Assembly: GCF_946885955.1 (NCBI RefSeq)
Contig: NZ_CAMPHI010000037.1
Coordinates: 1-56,559, forward strand
Direction: 5' to 3'
Length of the DNA stretch: 56,559 bases
Source of the DNA: an uncultured Pseudomonas sp.
GTDB lineage: Bacteria; Pseudomonadota; Gammaproteobacteria; Pseudomonadales; Pseudomonadaceae
Below the pieces are notes generated by a model. That model was not told the DNA's origin, searched no databases, and saw nothing but the letters and a program-made list of their open reading frames with translations. The position numbers were made by a program, and so were the translations under genes. Positions 1-8,281 of this stretch are shown here, piece after piece; position 1 is the stretch's first letter; each line of letters begins with the position of its first letter.

Positions 1-2
1 GC

Positions 3-239
3 GGCGCAACGATCAAGATGAATTCGGGCGGCGGGCCGGGTAAGGGCTCGGGCATTAAGATCCTCGCGCCGGTGATTCCGTGGGCGGCGGATAAGGATAA
101 GGCGGGGGAGTTGCCTCAACTCGCCTTGCCCAATTTGTTTCTACGTAACAGCCGGCTCGGTAAACCCCTGGTTCGTATGTGTGGCAAACAATCCAACGGC
201 GTTTGCACGATGGAGGTTTGCCCATGTCTGAATGGTTGA
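3..239 (+). CDS. VgrG spike protein, C-terminal end (partial)
   Basis: The frame is already open at the left edge and encodes the last 78 residues of a protein. The segment reading SGGGPGKGSGIKILAP matches the glycine-rich end of the VgrG beta-prism needle (a repeating NSGGGPGxGSG pattern), followed by a short variable tail ending in CPCLNG. VgrG is the trimeric spike at the tip of the T6SS tube and carries effectors. The stop overlaps the start of the DUF4123 gene by 16 bases, as is common in vgrG-adaptor-effector clusters. Most of the gene lies outside the window, so the call rests on this tail plus the neighbours. It could also be a related Gp27/Gp5-like spike. Confidence 0.62.
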   Translation, partial: GATIKMNSGGGPGKGSGIKILAPVIPWAADKDKAGELPQLALPNLFLRNSRLGKPLVRMCGKQSNGVCTMEVCPCLNG

Positions 240-1066
240 ACGCTTTTCTGGCAAAACCAGCGCAGCCCCTGAAAGAGGCGGTGCAACCCGACCATGGGGC
301 GCTGTGCTTCATCATCGATAGCATTCGCCAGCCGCGGGCAAAGATTGAGCTGCATGATCTGCCAGGCACACAGCTGGTCGAGGCGCTGTTCAAGGACACC
401 GAGTTTTCCGATTTGCTCGAGCATAGCCCGCTCTGGGTGGTGACCCAGCCAGACAGCGAAGCGGCCGAGCTGGCGGCGCGCTTGTGCGTACAGCAGCGCA
501 GCGGCATCGTCATCGGCGTTGCAGGCGCCGAGGCGGGGTTACGCCAGGCGCGTCATCTGCTCAAGGTCAAGGATGCCGGGGGCTTCAGCCTGGCTCGCTA
601 TTATGATCCCGCGGTCTGGGCCGGCTGCTCGCTGGCTGGCGGCGAGCAAGCAGCTGTGCTTTATGGCCCTTGGGAAGCGGTATACAGCCCTGCCGTCCAA
701 GGGCGGGGCGAGGAAGACTTATGGCTCAATTGGGCCGCGCCTCTTGGCGAGCAGGCTCTCGCCGACTCCCCCCTGACGATGACCCCGGACATGCTGGCTG
801 CCAGCCAGGAACTGCGCTGGAGCTATTGGGTCTATCAACATCCGCTGCAATTCCATAAACCCGATGATCTTCAACTGCCGCGATTGATCGCCAATCTGCG
901 CTACCTGGCCGAGCATGGTCTTGAGGAGTCGCGCCATCTACTGGCCTTGGCCGATCTGCTCAGCGGTCCGCCGCTCTGCGAACGACCGCAGGTCGTGACC
1001 ATTCTCGCCCAAGGGCTGCCACCGCACCGTGCGGTCGCCGAACTGCAAGCCTTGAGCGCGGATTGA
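224..1066 (+). CDS. DUF4123 T6SS effector adaptor (Tap/TEC type)
   Basis: This 280-residue protein has the pattern of DUF4123 proteins: an N-terminal LCFIIDS strand, a central SPLWVV segment, and the YYDPAVW motif typical of the family. Such proteins are cytoplasmic chaperones that hold a T6SS effector and load it onto the cognate VgrG. The ATG at 224 is preceded by GGAGGT at 215-220 and overlaps the vgrG end, which suggests translational coupling. An upstream in-frame ATG at 179 would lie deep in vgrG and is less likely. The next gene downstream, 34 bases away, is the presumed client effector. No toxin motif is present here. Confidence 0.86.
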   Translation: MSEWLNAFLAKPAQPLKEAVQPDHGALCFIIDSIRQPRAKIELHDLPGTQLVEALFKDTEFSDLLEHSPLWVVTQPDSEAAELAARLCVQQRSGIVIGVAGAEAGLRQARHLLKVKDAGGFSLARYYDPAVWAGCSLAGGEQAAVLYGPWEAVYSPAVQGRGEEDLWLNWAAPLGEQALADSPLTMTPDMLAASQELRWSYWVYQHPLQFHKPDDLQLPRLIANLRYLAEHGLEESRHLLALADLLSGPPLCERPQVVTILAQGLPPHRAVAELQALSAD

Positions 1067-1100
1067 TCACCCGGAGCCTCACCAACAGGGAACGTGATTC

Positions 1101-4100
1101 ATGACTCTAAAAACCTATACCGTGCAACCGGGTGACACCTTAGGGGATATAGCCCAACGCAATGCCACCAGCATCGCGGAGCTGCGCCAGCTCAACCCCT
1201 TTGTCCGTAACGCCGACCAGATCCAGGCCGGCTGGAACCTGAGCCTGCCCGCCGATGCGCAATCGCCCAGCGCCGCGCCGAGCAGTGTAACGGTAGCCCC
1301 GGCGACGCCTGCGCCGTCAGCGGGCAACGCCAGCCAAGCAGGCGACGTGCTGAAACTCAATCCTCCAGCCGCGCCTGCGCCGGTCTGCAAGGAATCTTTC
1401 AGCGATGATCAGGGACCTGGCTGCGATCCGCGTTACGCCGATATCCTCTATGAAACCGGCCAGCGTAAGTTCTGGCTGCTGCGCCAGAAGACCCTGAACG
1501 ACGTGCTGGAAGCAGCGGATTTACTGAGCCAAAAGGTCGTCCTAGGCGATACCGACACGCGTCTGCAAGGTCTCGACGACAGCGGCCTGCTGGATTACTT
1601 CCTCGAACCCAAACTGAGCAACTTCCTGCTCGGCGAGGAAAAGGCCCGGCTCGAAGAGATCGAAACCTACGATCCCGATCTCGAAGCCAACGCCGAGGAA
1701 GCCGATTCGTTTCGCGGCGTGCTCAACGGCATGAATCCGGTCGACCGCGCGGATCTAAACAAATACGAGCGCGAACAACTGGCCGAGGGAGAGCGCCTGA
1801 TTCAATTGCGTGTGGAGAAACGCAAGCTGGAGGCCAAAGCCCGAAGCGTGGCCGAAACGCAGGGCTACACCATCGAAAACGGGCAGCTCTTCACGCCAGA
1901 GGCCATGCAGGCACGGCGCATCGTCCAGACCTACTTGGCCGAGCGCGAGAAACTGCTGACCAAGGATCTGCCCAGCTTCGACCAGGATGAAATCGCCCAG
2001 CTCCTGGCCAAGAATCACCAGAAACAGCAGAAGGCGCTTGATGAGTGCGCGCCCGAATGCTTTATCCGCCTGGACGAATTGCTCAAGTGGCGCAGGGAGC
2101 ATGAGGCTCAACTGAACTATTCGGCCTACGTCCAGGCCATCCTGCAAGCCGCCGACTACGGCTTGGCCCTGCCAGAGTACGCACTGCTGAGCAACGCCAA
2201 CGAGGATATTCAAGAGGGTGTCAAAGTCTTCAAGAGCTACCTAGGCGCACTTAAGGCGCAGCGCACCATTGAAACGGAAATCGAAAAAAAGCACCGCGAC
2301 TGGATCACCGCCACCGGCAAGGAGGCTCCGGCGCCAGGAGGGCTCTGTGAAGCCGAGCGGATCCAGTGGTTCGCGCTGAAGGACAAACTGGATGAACTGA
2401 AACTCAGGGCCAAAACCAACGTCGCCGGCTTGCGCCCGACCCGCCATCTGCTTTGGCAACCAGAAGAGTTCCAGCCGCGCCCGCTGGAGCGACTGGTGCG
2501 TACCGACTTCCCCCTGCGCGAGTTCAGCCTGGCCAAGACCCAGCAACGCCTCAGTCATCTGAGTGTGCGCGAGATGTTTAAACTGCTGGGCGAAGATGTC
2601 GGGCAGATTCTCAAGGAGGATTCGCGGGCGTTGCCCGGCAAAGTGCTGGAAGCCGGCGAGGGCGAAGGGCGTAGCCTGGATGCGGATGATCAATTCGCCT
2701 ACTGGCTGAAGCGCCAGGATGCCTTTCCGATTGACGATCAGGGCGACTGGTTCACCGAGGCCGGCGAGTTCGACCCGCAGCGCTTCAAGGCGTACCTGGA
2801 CACGAAAAAACTTAAAGTAGACAGCCTGCAAGACCCCGCCGCTCTGGCGAACTGGGGTGATTACTTGCGTCAGATGATCTTCGAAAACAGTGCGCGTAAG
2901 CGCCTGCGGCTGTTCGACCATAGCCCCCAGGCGCGCTTGATTCGCTGCCTGACCCCGCCGCAGCCGAATATCTATCTCAATGCCACGGCCAAGGCGCCGA
3001 GCATCGATAGCGCGCCGAATTTCAGTGCCTCGCTGGACCTGACCCTGGACATCAACCTGGCCCGCGGCGAGGTGGATATCGGTGAGTTCGAATACCCGGC
3101 GCGCGCCAAGGCGATCAACAAGCCGTTGCTGCTGAGCTACTACGACTATCAAAACAATATTCAAAAGCTCAACGTCGGCAGCTTCTCGCTGTACGCCGCG
3201 CTCAAGGCCTGGGGCTTTGCTGGCGCCTCGCTGATGCTGGCCGGTAAGCTGAACTTCAGCCCCAAACTGCCAGAACGGCAGTTGAGCCTGAACCCTAGCC
3301 GGGCCGCGGAGCGCGGCGCTGGTGGTCTCGACTACGACGCCGCCAGCGCCAAGCTGGAACTGTTCGCGGGGGTACAGGCCGGCTTTCAGCTTAGCGGCGA
3401 ACTCAGTTGGGCACCGCCCAAGGCATTGTTCGACCTGCACCATGCGCCGGTGCCCGGCAAACTCAAGGACGACGGCTGGTGTACCCTGGCCGGCTTTGGC
3501 GCGGATCTAACCGGCGGTGTCGGCGTGGGCCTGAAAGGCGACTTCAGCCTGGGCTTGCAGAACAACCAACTGGTGCTGCGCATGAAAGCAGCGGTATTCG
3601 CCGGGCCGGGAGTGGATGGCGAATTCAACTTCGTGGTGGGCTACCAGGCCATTACCTGGCTGCTGCACCTGTTCAGCAGCGAACTGAACAAAAACCAGTA
3701 CCGCCCGCTACGCTGGGTAACCCCGGACGCCTTCGACTACCTCTACGGCCTCAATGCCATGGCGGCGGTGGGCATCAATATCCAGACCCTGTTCCTGGCC
3801 GGATACGACGTGTCCATGCGTACTTACCAAGCCTTGATCGCCGGCAGGCGCGCGGGGTCGGTGGCGTTTAGCATCATGCGTTATGAGCGGCCCGAGGAGC
3901 TGCGCCAGTGGTCGATCAATGTGATCCCCGAAGCGCTTGGGGCGCTGCTGGATAGCTTATTGGCGGAGCCGCAGGCGTTTACCATTACCAAGACCCAGGT
4001 CGGTAGCGGCGGTAAGGTAGAGACTCAGGAAGAGTCCTTCACAGAAGTCCAGGCCTATCTGATGCAGCAGCAGGCCATTGAACAGTTGTTGCGCTGGGTC

Positions 4101-4409
4101 GCTAGTGCGGCGCAAAAACGCAATACCCTGGCCGCTGCGCAACGTCAGTTCGAAGAGGCGGTGACACGGATGAAGACCGGCAAGGCCAAACCGGCCAATG
4201 CCGGGCAGGTGTACTGCGAGAACCTAGGTCGGATGAATGACTTTATGGATGTTCCAGTGATGCGCCATGACGAACGCAATAGTGATCGTATGCGCGCCCG
4301 TTACAAGGAACACATCGAGTTGCTAGGCGCGCCCATGGCGGGTAGTTGCAAGCCCTGGAGTAACTCTCTGCATAAGGGGTTGCGCTATGACCCCTCCACT
4401 CCCTACTAA
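1101..4409 (+). CDS. Large LysM-domain T6SS cargo effector, toxin activity unknown
   Basis: A 1102-residue protein that starts with a LysM module at about residues 3-50 (YTVQPGDTLGDIAQ), a peptidoglycan-binding fold, followed by a Pro/Ala-rich linker. Residues about 100-440 are charged and helical. Residues about 640-860 are rich in glycine and alternating hydrophobic residues (for example GGVGVGLKGDFSLGL), suggesting a beta-rich or membrane-interacting part. The last 160 residues are helical with conserved Cys, ending near GSCKPWSNSLH. I recognise no catalytic motif. Its place directly after vgrG and a DUF4123 adaptor and before two exported Sel1 proteins argues for a T6SS effector acting in the target periplasm or membrane. 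From residue 941 to about 1090 it is duplicated at 6446-6916. A pore-forming or lipid-directed activity is possible but unproven. Confidence 0.72.
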   Translation: MTLKTYTVQPGDTLGDIAQRNATSIAELRQLNPFVRNADQIQAGWNLSLPADAQSPSAAPSSVTVAPATPAPSAGNASQAGDVLKLNPPAAPAPVCKESFSDDQGPGCDPRYADILYETGQRKFWLLRQKTLNDVLEAADLLSQKVVLGDTDTRLQGLDDSGLLDYFLEPKLSNFLLGEEKARLEEIETYDPDLEANAEEADSFRGVLNGMNPVDRADLNKYEREQLAEGERLIQLRVEKRKLEAKARSVAETQGYTIENGQLFTPEAMQARRIVQTYLAEREKLLTKDLPSFDQDEIAQLLAKNHQKQQKALDECAPECFIRLDELLKWRREHEAQLNYSAYVQAILQAADYGLALPEYALLSNANEDIQEGVKVFKSYLGALKAQRTIETEIEKKHRDWITATGKEAPAPGGLCEAERIQWFALKDKLDELKLRAKTNVAGLRPTRHLLWQPEEFQPRPLERLVRTDFPLREFSLAKTQQRLSHLSVREMFKLLGEDVGQILKEDSRALPGKVLEAGEGEGRSLDADDQFAYWLKRQDAFPIDDQGDWFTEAGEFDPQRFKAYLDTKKLKVDSLQDPAALANWGDYLRQMIFENSARKRLRLFDHSPQARLIRCLTPPQPNIYLNATAKAPSIDSAPNFSASLDLTLDINLARGEVDIGEFEYPARAKAINKPLLLSYYDYQNNIQKLNVGSFSLYAALKAWGFAGASLMLAGKLNFSPKLPERQLSLNPSRAAERGAGGLDYDAASAKLELFAGVQAGFQLSGELSWAPPKALFDLHHAPVPGKLKDDGWCTLAGFGADLTGGVGVGLKGDFSLGLQNNQLVLRMKAAVFAGPGVDGEFNFVVGYQAITWLLHLFSSELNKNQYRPLRWVTPDAFDYLYGLNAMAAVGINIQTLFLAGYDVSMRTYQALIAGRRAGSVAFSIMRYERPEELRQWSINVIPEALGALLDSLLAEPQAFTITKTQVGSGGKVETQEESFTEVQAYLMQQQAIEQLLRWVASAAQKRNTLAAAQRQFEEAVTRMKTGKAKPANAGQVYCENLGRMNDFMDVPVMRHDERNSDRMRARYKEHIELLGAPMAGSCKPWSNSLHKGLRYDPSTPY

Positions 4410-4418
4410 GGAGCAATA

Positions 4419-5396
4419 ATGAATTTTTTGCTTAAGGTTGCACTGGTGATCTTCTTTTCACTGGCGGGCAGTGCCTGGGCGCAATTGACCCCGGAGCAGC
4501 AGGTCGCCAAGGACAAGGGGTTGATGTTCTACCAGCAACACAAGGGAATATCCGCAGTCCCCCTGTTACGCATCGCCGCTGAGGCGGGTGATAGTGAGGC
4601 GCAATATTTCCTGGCCGAAACGCTACGCCTGAATGCCATGCATATCACCGCCGAGGCGCAGAAGTGGTACGAGGCCGCCGCTGAGCAGGGCGAGGTCTAT
4701 GCGATGTTGCGGTTGTCCGGCAAAGGTGACGATCTGTGTGTGGCGATGGGCAACTGTCCTGCGGATCAGAAAACGCCCATCGAATGGCTGATGCTGGCGC
4801 GGGAAACGGCTGGTGCCCGTGCCGCGCAAGGCGATGCTGTGGCGATGTACCAGATGAATAATGCGACCGCTGACCTAGCATGGCTGGAAAAGGCTGCGGA
4901 AGCCGGATACGGCGAGGCGCAATGGTTGTTGGCCAATCGTTACAAAGAGGGACGAGGCACGTTTATTTGGCCTGGCAGCCGCGAGGAGGCTGTAGAAAAA
5001 TGGTTTAAAGCTTCAGCCGAAAGCGGCTATCCACCAGGGATGATGGCAATTCTCGCTCAACTTTATGAACGCGGTGATTACCAAGCTTATTTCGATTGGA
5101 ATAAGAGGGCTGCCGAGACAGGCTTTATTAATGGGATATATGGGTACTCCCTGAATCTGCTGGACAAGGAGAAGATTTTTAATATCGAGCCAGATCCGAT
5201 TAAGAGTTATGGGCTCATGTCTTTAATCGCGGAGTTGGATGGCGGGGGGGATGCGCCCTTGAGCGCTAGGGAAGAGCTTGAAGAAATGGCTCGGTTAATG
5301 ACCCCCGCCCAAATCGAGCAAGCGAAAGTCTTTGCCGAGAAATGGCGGAAGACTCACCCGCCGCTGTCCTTCTTCGTCAATAAATACGGGTTCTAA
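4419..5396 (+). CDS. Periplasmic Sel1-repeat protein, probable T6SS immunity protein 1
   Basis: The 325-residue product has a clear signal peptide (MNFLLKVALVIFFSLAGSAWA, cleavage after AWA), then Sel1/TPR-like helical repeats such as AEAGDSEAQYFLAETL, AAEQGEVYAMLRL, AAEAGYGEAQWLLANRYKEG and SAESGYPPGMMAILAQLYERG. Exported Sel1-repeat proteins are established immunity partners of some T6SS lipase effectors, as in the PldB locus of P. aeruginosa. The gene begins nine bases after the effector with a strong AAGGAG site, so the two should be co-expressed. It is a close paralogue of the next gene. A block of about 120 bases near the 5' end is almost identical between them, which points to recent duplication or gene conversion. 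Immunity function is inferred from position. Confidence 0.72.
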   Translation: MNFLLKVALVIFFSLAGSAWAQLTPEQQVAKDKGLMFYQQHKGISAVPLLRIAAEAGDSEAQYFLAETLRLNAMHITAEAQKWYEAAAEQGEVYAMLRLSGKGDDLCVAMGNCPADQKTPIEWLMLARETAGARAAQGDAVAMYQMNNATADLAWLEKAAEAGYGEAQWLLANRYKEGRGTFIWPGSREEAVEKWFKASAESGYPPGMMAILAQLYERGDYQAYFDWNKRAAETGFINGIYGYSLNLLDKEKIFNIEPDPIKSYGLMSLIAELDGGGDAPLSAREELEEMARLMTPAQIEQAKVFAEKWRKTHPPLSFFVNKYGF

Positions 5397-5399
5397 GTT

Positions 5400-6377
5400 T
5401 TGATCCTCAAACGCCTTATCGGCCTTGCACTCTTTGCTGCCATGGCGGGCAGCGCCTGGGCGCAACTCACGCCCGAGCAGCAGGCCGCGAAGGACAAGGG
5501 GTTGATGTTCTACCAGCAACACAAGGGAATATCCGCAGTCCCCCTGTTACGCATCGCCGCTGAGGCGGGCGATAGCGAGGCGCAATATTTCCTGGCCGAA
5601 ACGCTACGCCTGAATGCCATGTACGTCACCGAAGAGGCGCAGAAGTGGTACGAGGCCGCTGCTGAGCAGGGCGAGGTCTATGCGATGTTGCGATTGGGTA
5701 ATAAAGGCAACGATTTGTGTGTGGTGATGAGCAGTTGTCCGCCCGATCATAAAGAGCCGGTCGAATGGCTGATTATGGCCCGCGATATTGCCACTGCTCG
5801 TGCCGCAAAAGGCGATGCTGAGGCGATGAAACAATTGGAGCATATTACTGGAGAGTTTGAATGGCTGGAGAAATCGGCGGAAGCAGGTTACGGCGAGGGA
5901 CAATACTGGCTGGCAATTGCCTACCGCCAGGACGAGGGTTGGTTCCTCTGGCCTGGTAGCCGCGATGAGGCGGTAGAAAAATGGTTTAAAGCTTCCGCCG
6001 AAAGCGGCTATGCGCCAGGGATGATGGCCTATGCGGAGATTCTCTATAAACGGAACGACTTGGAAGCGGTGCGTTACTGGATAAAAAAAGCTGCCGAAGC
6101 TGGCTATATCAAAGCGGTATTCTCCTATGCCTCCTATGTGGCTCATATGCCAGATCAGTTGAATTATCCGCGTGATCTCGTTACGGGGTATGGCCTGATT
6201 TCGCTAATCGCTAAATTGGATGGGGGGGGAGGGTCGCCGCTGAATGCCCAGGAGTTTCTGCCTGAAATAGCCGCCAAGATGACCCCCGCCGAAATCGAGC
6301 AAGCGAAAGTCTTTGCCGAAGAATGGCAGAAAACTCACCCTCCGCTTTCCTACTTCGTCAGTAAGTATGGGTACTAA
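5400..6377 (+). CDS. Periplasmic Sel1-repeat protein, probable T6SS immunity protein 2
   Basis: This is a tandem paralogue of the preceding gene, of the same length (325 residues) and with the same order of Sel1 repeats and a signal peptide ending in GSAWA. It starts at a TTG only three bases after the upstream stop, without a good ribosome site, so translation probably relies on coupling. The N-terminal mature region (QLTPEQQAAKDKGLMFYQQH) is nearly identical to immunity 1, while the middle and C-terminal repeats have diverged. Such divergence is expected where immunity copies track different toxin variants. The short segment after its stop (6378 onward) repeats the same spacing and signal-peptide start, so a third copy once followed. 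Confidence 0.72.
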   Translation: MILKRLIGLALFAAMAGSAWAQLTPEQQAAKDKGLMFYQQHKGISAVPLLRIAAEAGDSEAQYFLAETLRLNAMYVTEEAQKWYEAAAEQGEVYAMLRLGNKGNDLCVVMSSCPPDHKEPVEWLIMARDIATARAAKGDAEAMKQLEHITGEFEWLEKSAEAGYGEGQYWLAIAYRQDEGWFLWPGSRDEAVEKWFKASAESGYAPGMMAYAEILYKRNDLEAVRYWIKKAAEAGYIKAVFSYASYVAHMPDQLNYPRDLVTGYGLISLIAKLDGGGGSPLNAQEFLPEIAAKMTPAEIEQAKVFAEEWQKTHPPLSYFVSKYGY

Positions 6378-6380
6378 GTC

Positions 6381-6440
6381 TTGATATTCCTGCGCACCAT
6401 CGCCCTCGTTCTACTGTTCGCTCTCACGGGCAGCGCCTAG
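6381..6440 (+). pseudogene. Beheaded third Sel1 immunity gene (signal peptide only)
   Basis: A TTG placed after the immunity-2 stop exactly as the immunity-2 TTG follows immunity 1 opens a frame reading LIFLRTIALVLLFALTGSA and then a TAG stop. This is a signal peptide of the same design as the two intact paralogues (ending GSA just before the expected WAQ), cut off where the mature protein should begin. The DNA just after it is effector-derived rather than immunity-derived. This marks the left junction of a recombination event. Confidence 0.6.
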
Positions 6441-6445
6441 TCAAG

Positions 6446-6916
6446 GTGATTCCCTAGGCGCTGGGGGCGCTGCTGGATACCCTATTGGCGGAGCCGCAGG
6501 CGTTTACGATCGTCAAGACTCAAGTCCTACCTGATGGCACCGTGCAAACTCAGGAAGAACCTTTCACCGAAGTTCAGGCTTATCTGATGCAGCAGCAGGC
6601 CATCGAACAGCTACTGAGTTGGGTCGCCAGTGCGGCGCAAAAAAGCAATACCCTGACCGCTGCGCAACGCCAATTCGAGAAAGCGGTGACGCGGATGAAG
6701 ACCGGTAAGGCCAAACCGGCCAATGCCGGGCAGGCGTACTGCGACAACCTCTATCGGATGGAAAGCTTTATGGCGGAGCGGGTGGAGTCGCTGGTACGGG
6801 GTACGGATGCAATGCGCACCCGTTACAAGGAGCACATCGAGTTGCTAGGTGCACCTATGGCCGGCAGTTGCAAGTCCTGGAGCAATTCCCTGCATACTGC
6901 CAGCGTCGAGGGATAA
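6446..6916 (+). pseudogene. Orphan C-terminal module of the LysM effector
   Basis: The translation matches residues 941 to about 1090 of the effector at 1101-4409, with many substitutions (for example EPQAFTIVKTQVLPDGTVQTQ against EPQAFTITKTQVGSGGKVETQ), and diverges only in the last residues after NSLH. Near the start of the match the codon corresponding to Glu in VIPEALG is a TAG stop, so it cannot be read through from upstream. A TTG at 6485 could start an open frame of 143 codons, but no ribosome site is evident. It lacks LysM and every delivery region, so it is either a silent donor cassette for recombination with the full effector or debris of a lost second effector. Confidence 0.75.
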
Positions 6917-6949
6917 CCTACAGTCAATCGAGCCTCGATGCCCACGCGC

Positions 6950-6978
6950 TTGACCTGAAAATGCTCCGGGGGTGTAGT
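6950..6978 (+). promoter_or_regulatory. Possible sigma-70 promoter for the cation efflux gene
   Basis: TTGACC at 6950-6955 is separated by 17 bases from TGTAGT at 6973-6978, about 30 bases upstream of the dmeF-like ATG at 7011, which itself has GAGGAG. The match at -10 is only partial, so this is a weak call. No clear metal-regulator palindrome is visible. Confidence 0.25.
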
Positions 6979-7010
6979 GGGTTCAAAGCCCTGACCCCTG
7001 AGGAGCAAGC

Positions 7011-7979
7011 ATGTCCGATTGTGATCATTCGCGCTGGGAGCCTTCCCACGACTACCGGCCCCTGGAAACCGCCAGTGAACGCCAAGCCTGGCGTGTGGTG
7101 GCGCTGACGGGGGCGACCATGCTTGTGGAGATCAGCGCTGGCTATGCCTTCAATTCCATGGCGCTGCTCGCCGACGGCTGGCATATGGCTTCGCATATGT
7201 TGGCGATCGGTCTGGCCGCCCTGGCGTATTGGATGTCGCGGCGCTATGCGGATGATCCGCGCTTTGCCTTCGGTACCTGGAAAATCGAGGTGCTGGCTGG
7301 TTTCGCCAGTTCGCTGTTGTTGCTAATGGTGGTGGCGCTACTGGCGTTCGAGTCGCTGTGGCGGTTCTGGCAACCGCAACGGATCGCCTTCGACATGGCG
7401 CTGTGGGTGGCGGTGATCGGTTTGCTGGTCAATCTCGCCTCGGCCTGGTTGCTGCGCGACCAGCATGAGCATGCTCATACCGGCCACAATCATGGTCATG
7501 GTCATGGTCACGAGCACGAGCACGAGCCGGGCGATAGGGCGCATGGCCGCGACCTCAACCGGCATGCCGCCTTTGTCCACGTGCTGGCCGATGCCTTGAC
7601 TTCGGTGGCGGCAATAATTGCATTGCTCGGCGGGCTGCTATGGGGCTGGGATTGGCTCGACCCGCTGATGGGGGTGATAGGCGCAGTGATCATCGCAATC
7701 TGGGCCAAGGGCTTGTTGCTCGACACCGCCAAGGCACTGCTCGACCGCGAGATGGATAACCCGGTCGTCGAGCGGGTGCGCCACGCCTTGGAGCAGGAGG
7801 CGGATACCCAACTGACCGATTTGCACCTATGGCGCGTCGGTCGCGCCCAGTTTGCCTGTGTGGTCAGCTTGGTGACCCATGGCGATCGTTCGGCGGATCG
7901 CTACAAGGCGCGCCTGGCGGGGATTGCTGGGTTGGTGCATGTGACCGTGGAGGTCAATCGTTGCGAGGCGGTGGAGTAG
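7011..7979 (+). CDS. dmeF: CDF-family divalent cation efflux transporter (DmeF-like)
   Basis: A 322-residue inner-membrane protein of the cation diffusion facilitator family, which exports Zn, Co, Cd or Ni in exchange for protons. The family signature is visible as SMALLADGWHMASHM in the second transmembrane segment (metal-binding D and H), with the paired motif HVLADALTSV in the fifth. Between them lies a histidine-rich loop at about residues 147-170 (HEHAHTGHNHGHGHGHEHEH), typical of DmeF and related proteins. The C-terminal part (about 245-320) is the cytoplasmic metal-binding domain. The ATG has GAGGAG seven bases upstream. The dmeF symbol is by resemblance; substrate specificity cannot be read with certainty. 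Confidence 0.84.
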   Translation: MSDCDHSRWEPSHDYRPLETASERQAWRVVALTGATMLVEISAGYAFNSMALLADGWHMASHMLAIGLAALAYWMSRRYADDPRFAFGTWKIEVLAGFASSLLLLMVVALLAFESLWRFWQPQRIAFDMALWVAVIGLLVNLASAWLLRDQHEHAHTGHNHGHGHGHEHEHEPGDRAHGRDLNRHAAFVHVLADALTSVAAIIALLGGLLWGWDWLDPLMGVIGAVIIAIWAKGLLLDTAKALLDREMDNPVVERVRHALEQEADTQLTDLHLWRVGRAQFACVVSLVTHGDRSADRYKARLAGIAGLVHVTVEVNRCEAVE

Positions 7980-8281
7980 AACTGAAGCGATTTTTCTTTG
8001 GCTAAAGCGCCGGTGGGACTTCTGACTTTAACGGTGCTGGGGCAGGCCGCCAAGCGCTATTTGTCGCACCGACGAATAAATCCGGGAATGCGGAAAAAAA
8101 CATTTTTATGTCATCTATTTTGCGTTAATACATAAGGCAAGACCGCCGAACCCTGCAGACAGGTGGCGTCCACAGCCATCATCTTGCGTGCATCTGCTCA
8201 GCGTTCAGCTTGAGCGTTCGGCGGCCCTCCCGCGGCGCATTGGCATTGCGTCGCTTGGCTCCTACAACAAGGTGACCGAGT
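7980..8281. other. Intergenic region between dmeF and phoH
   Basis: About 300 bases without a convincing gene. The stretch at 8095-8145 is AT-rich and is the likeliest promoter area for the PhoH gene, but I see no clear -35/-10 pair. GGCTCCTACA at 8257-8266 matches the end of the REP half-sites seen near 18.8 kb, without the rest of the element. Confidence 0.4.

Noticed and set aside
2241..3443. A 400-codon - strand frame inside the LysM effector
   Set aside because: Opposite strand of a gene with a clear start, LysM domain and operon context; composition typical of an antisense frame.
7470..7540. Short CATGGT/CACGAG repeats resembling a tandem repeat
   Set aside because: They encode the histidine-rich metal-binding loop of the cation transporter.
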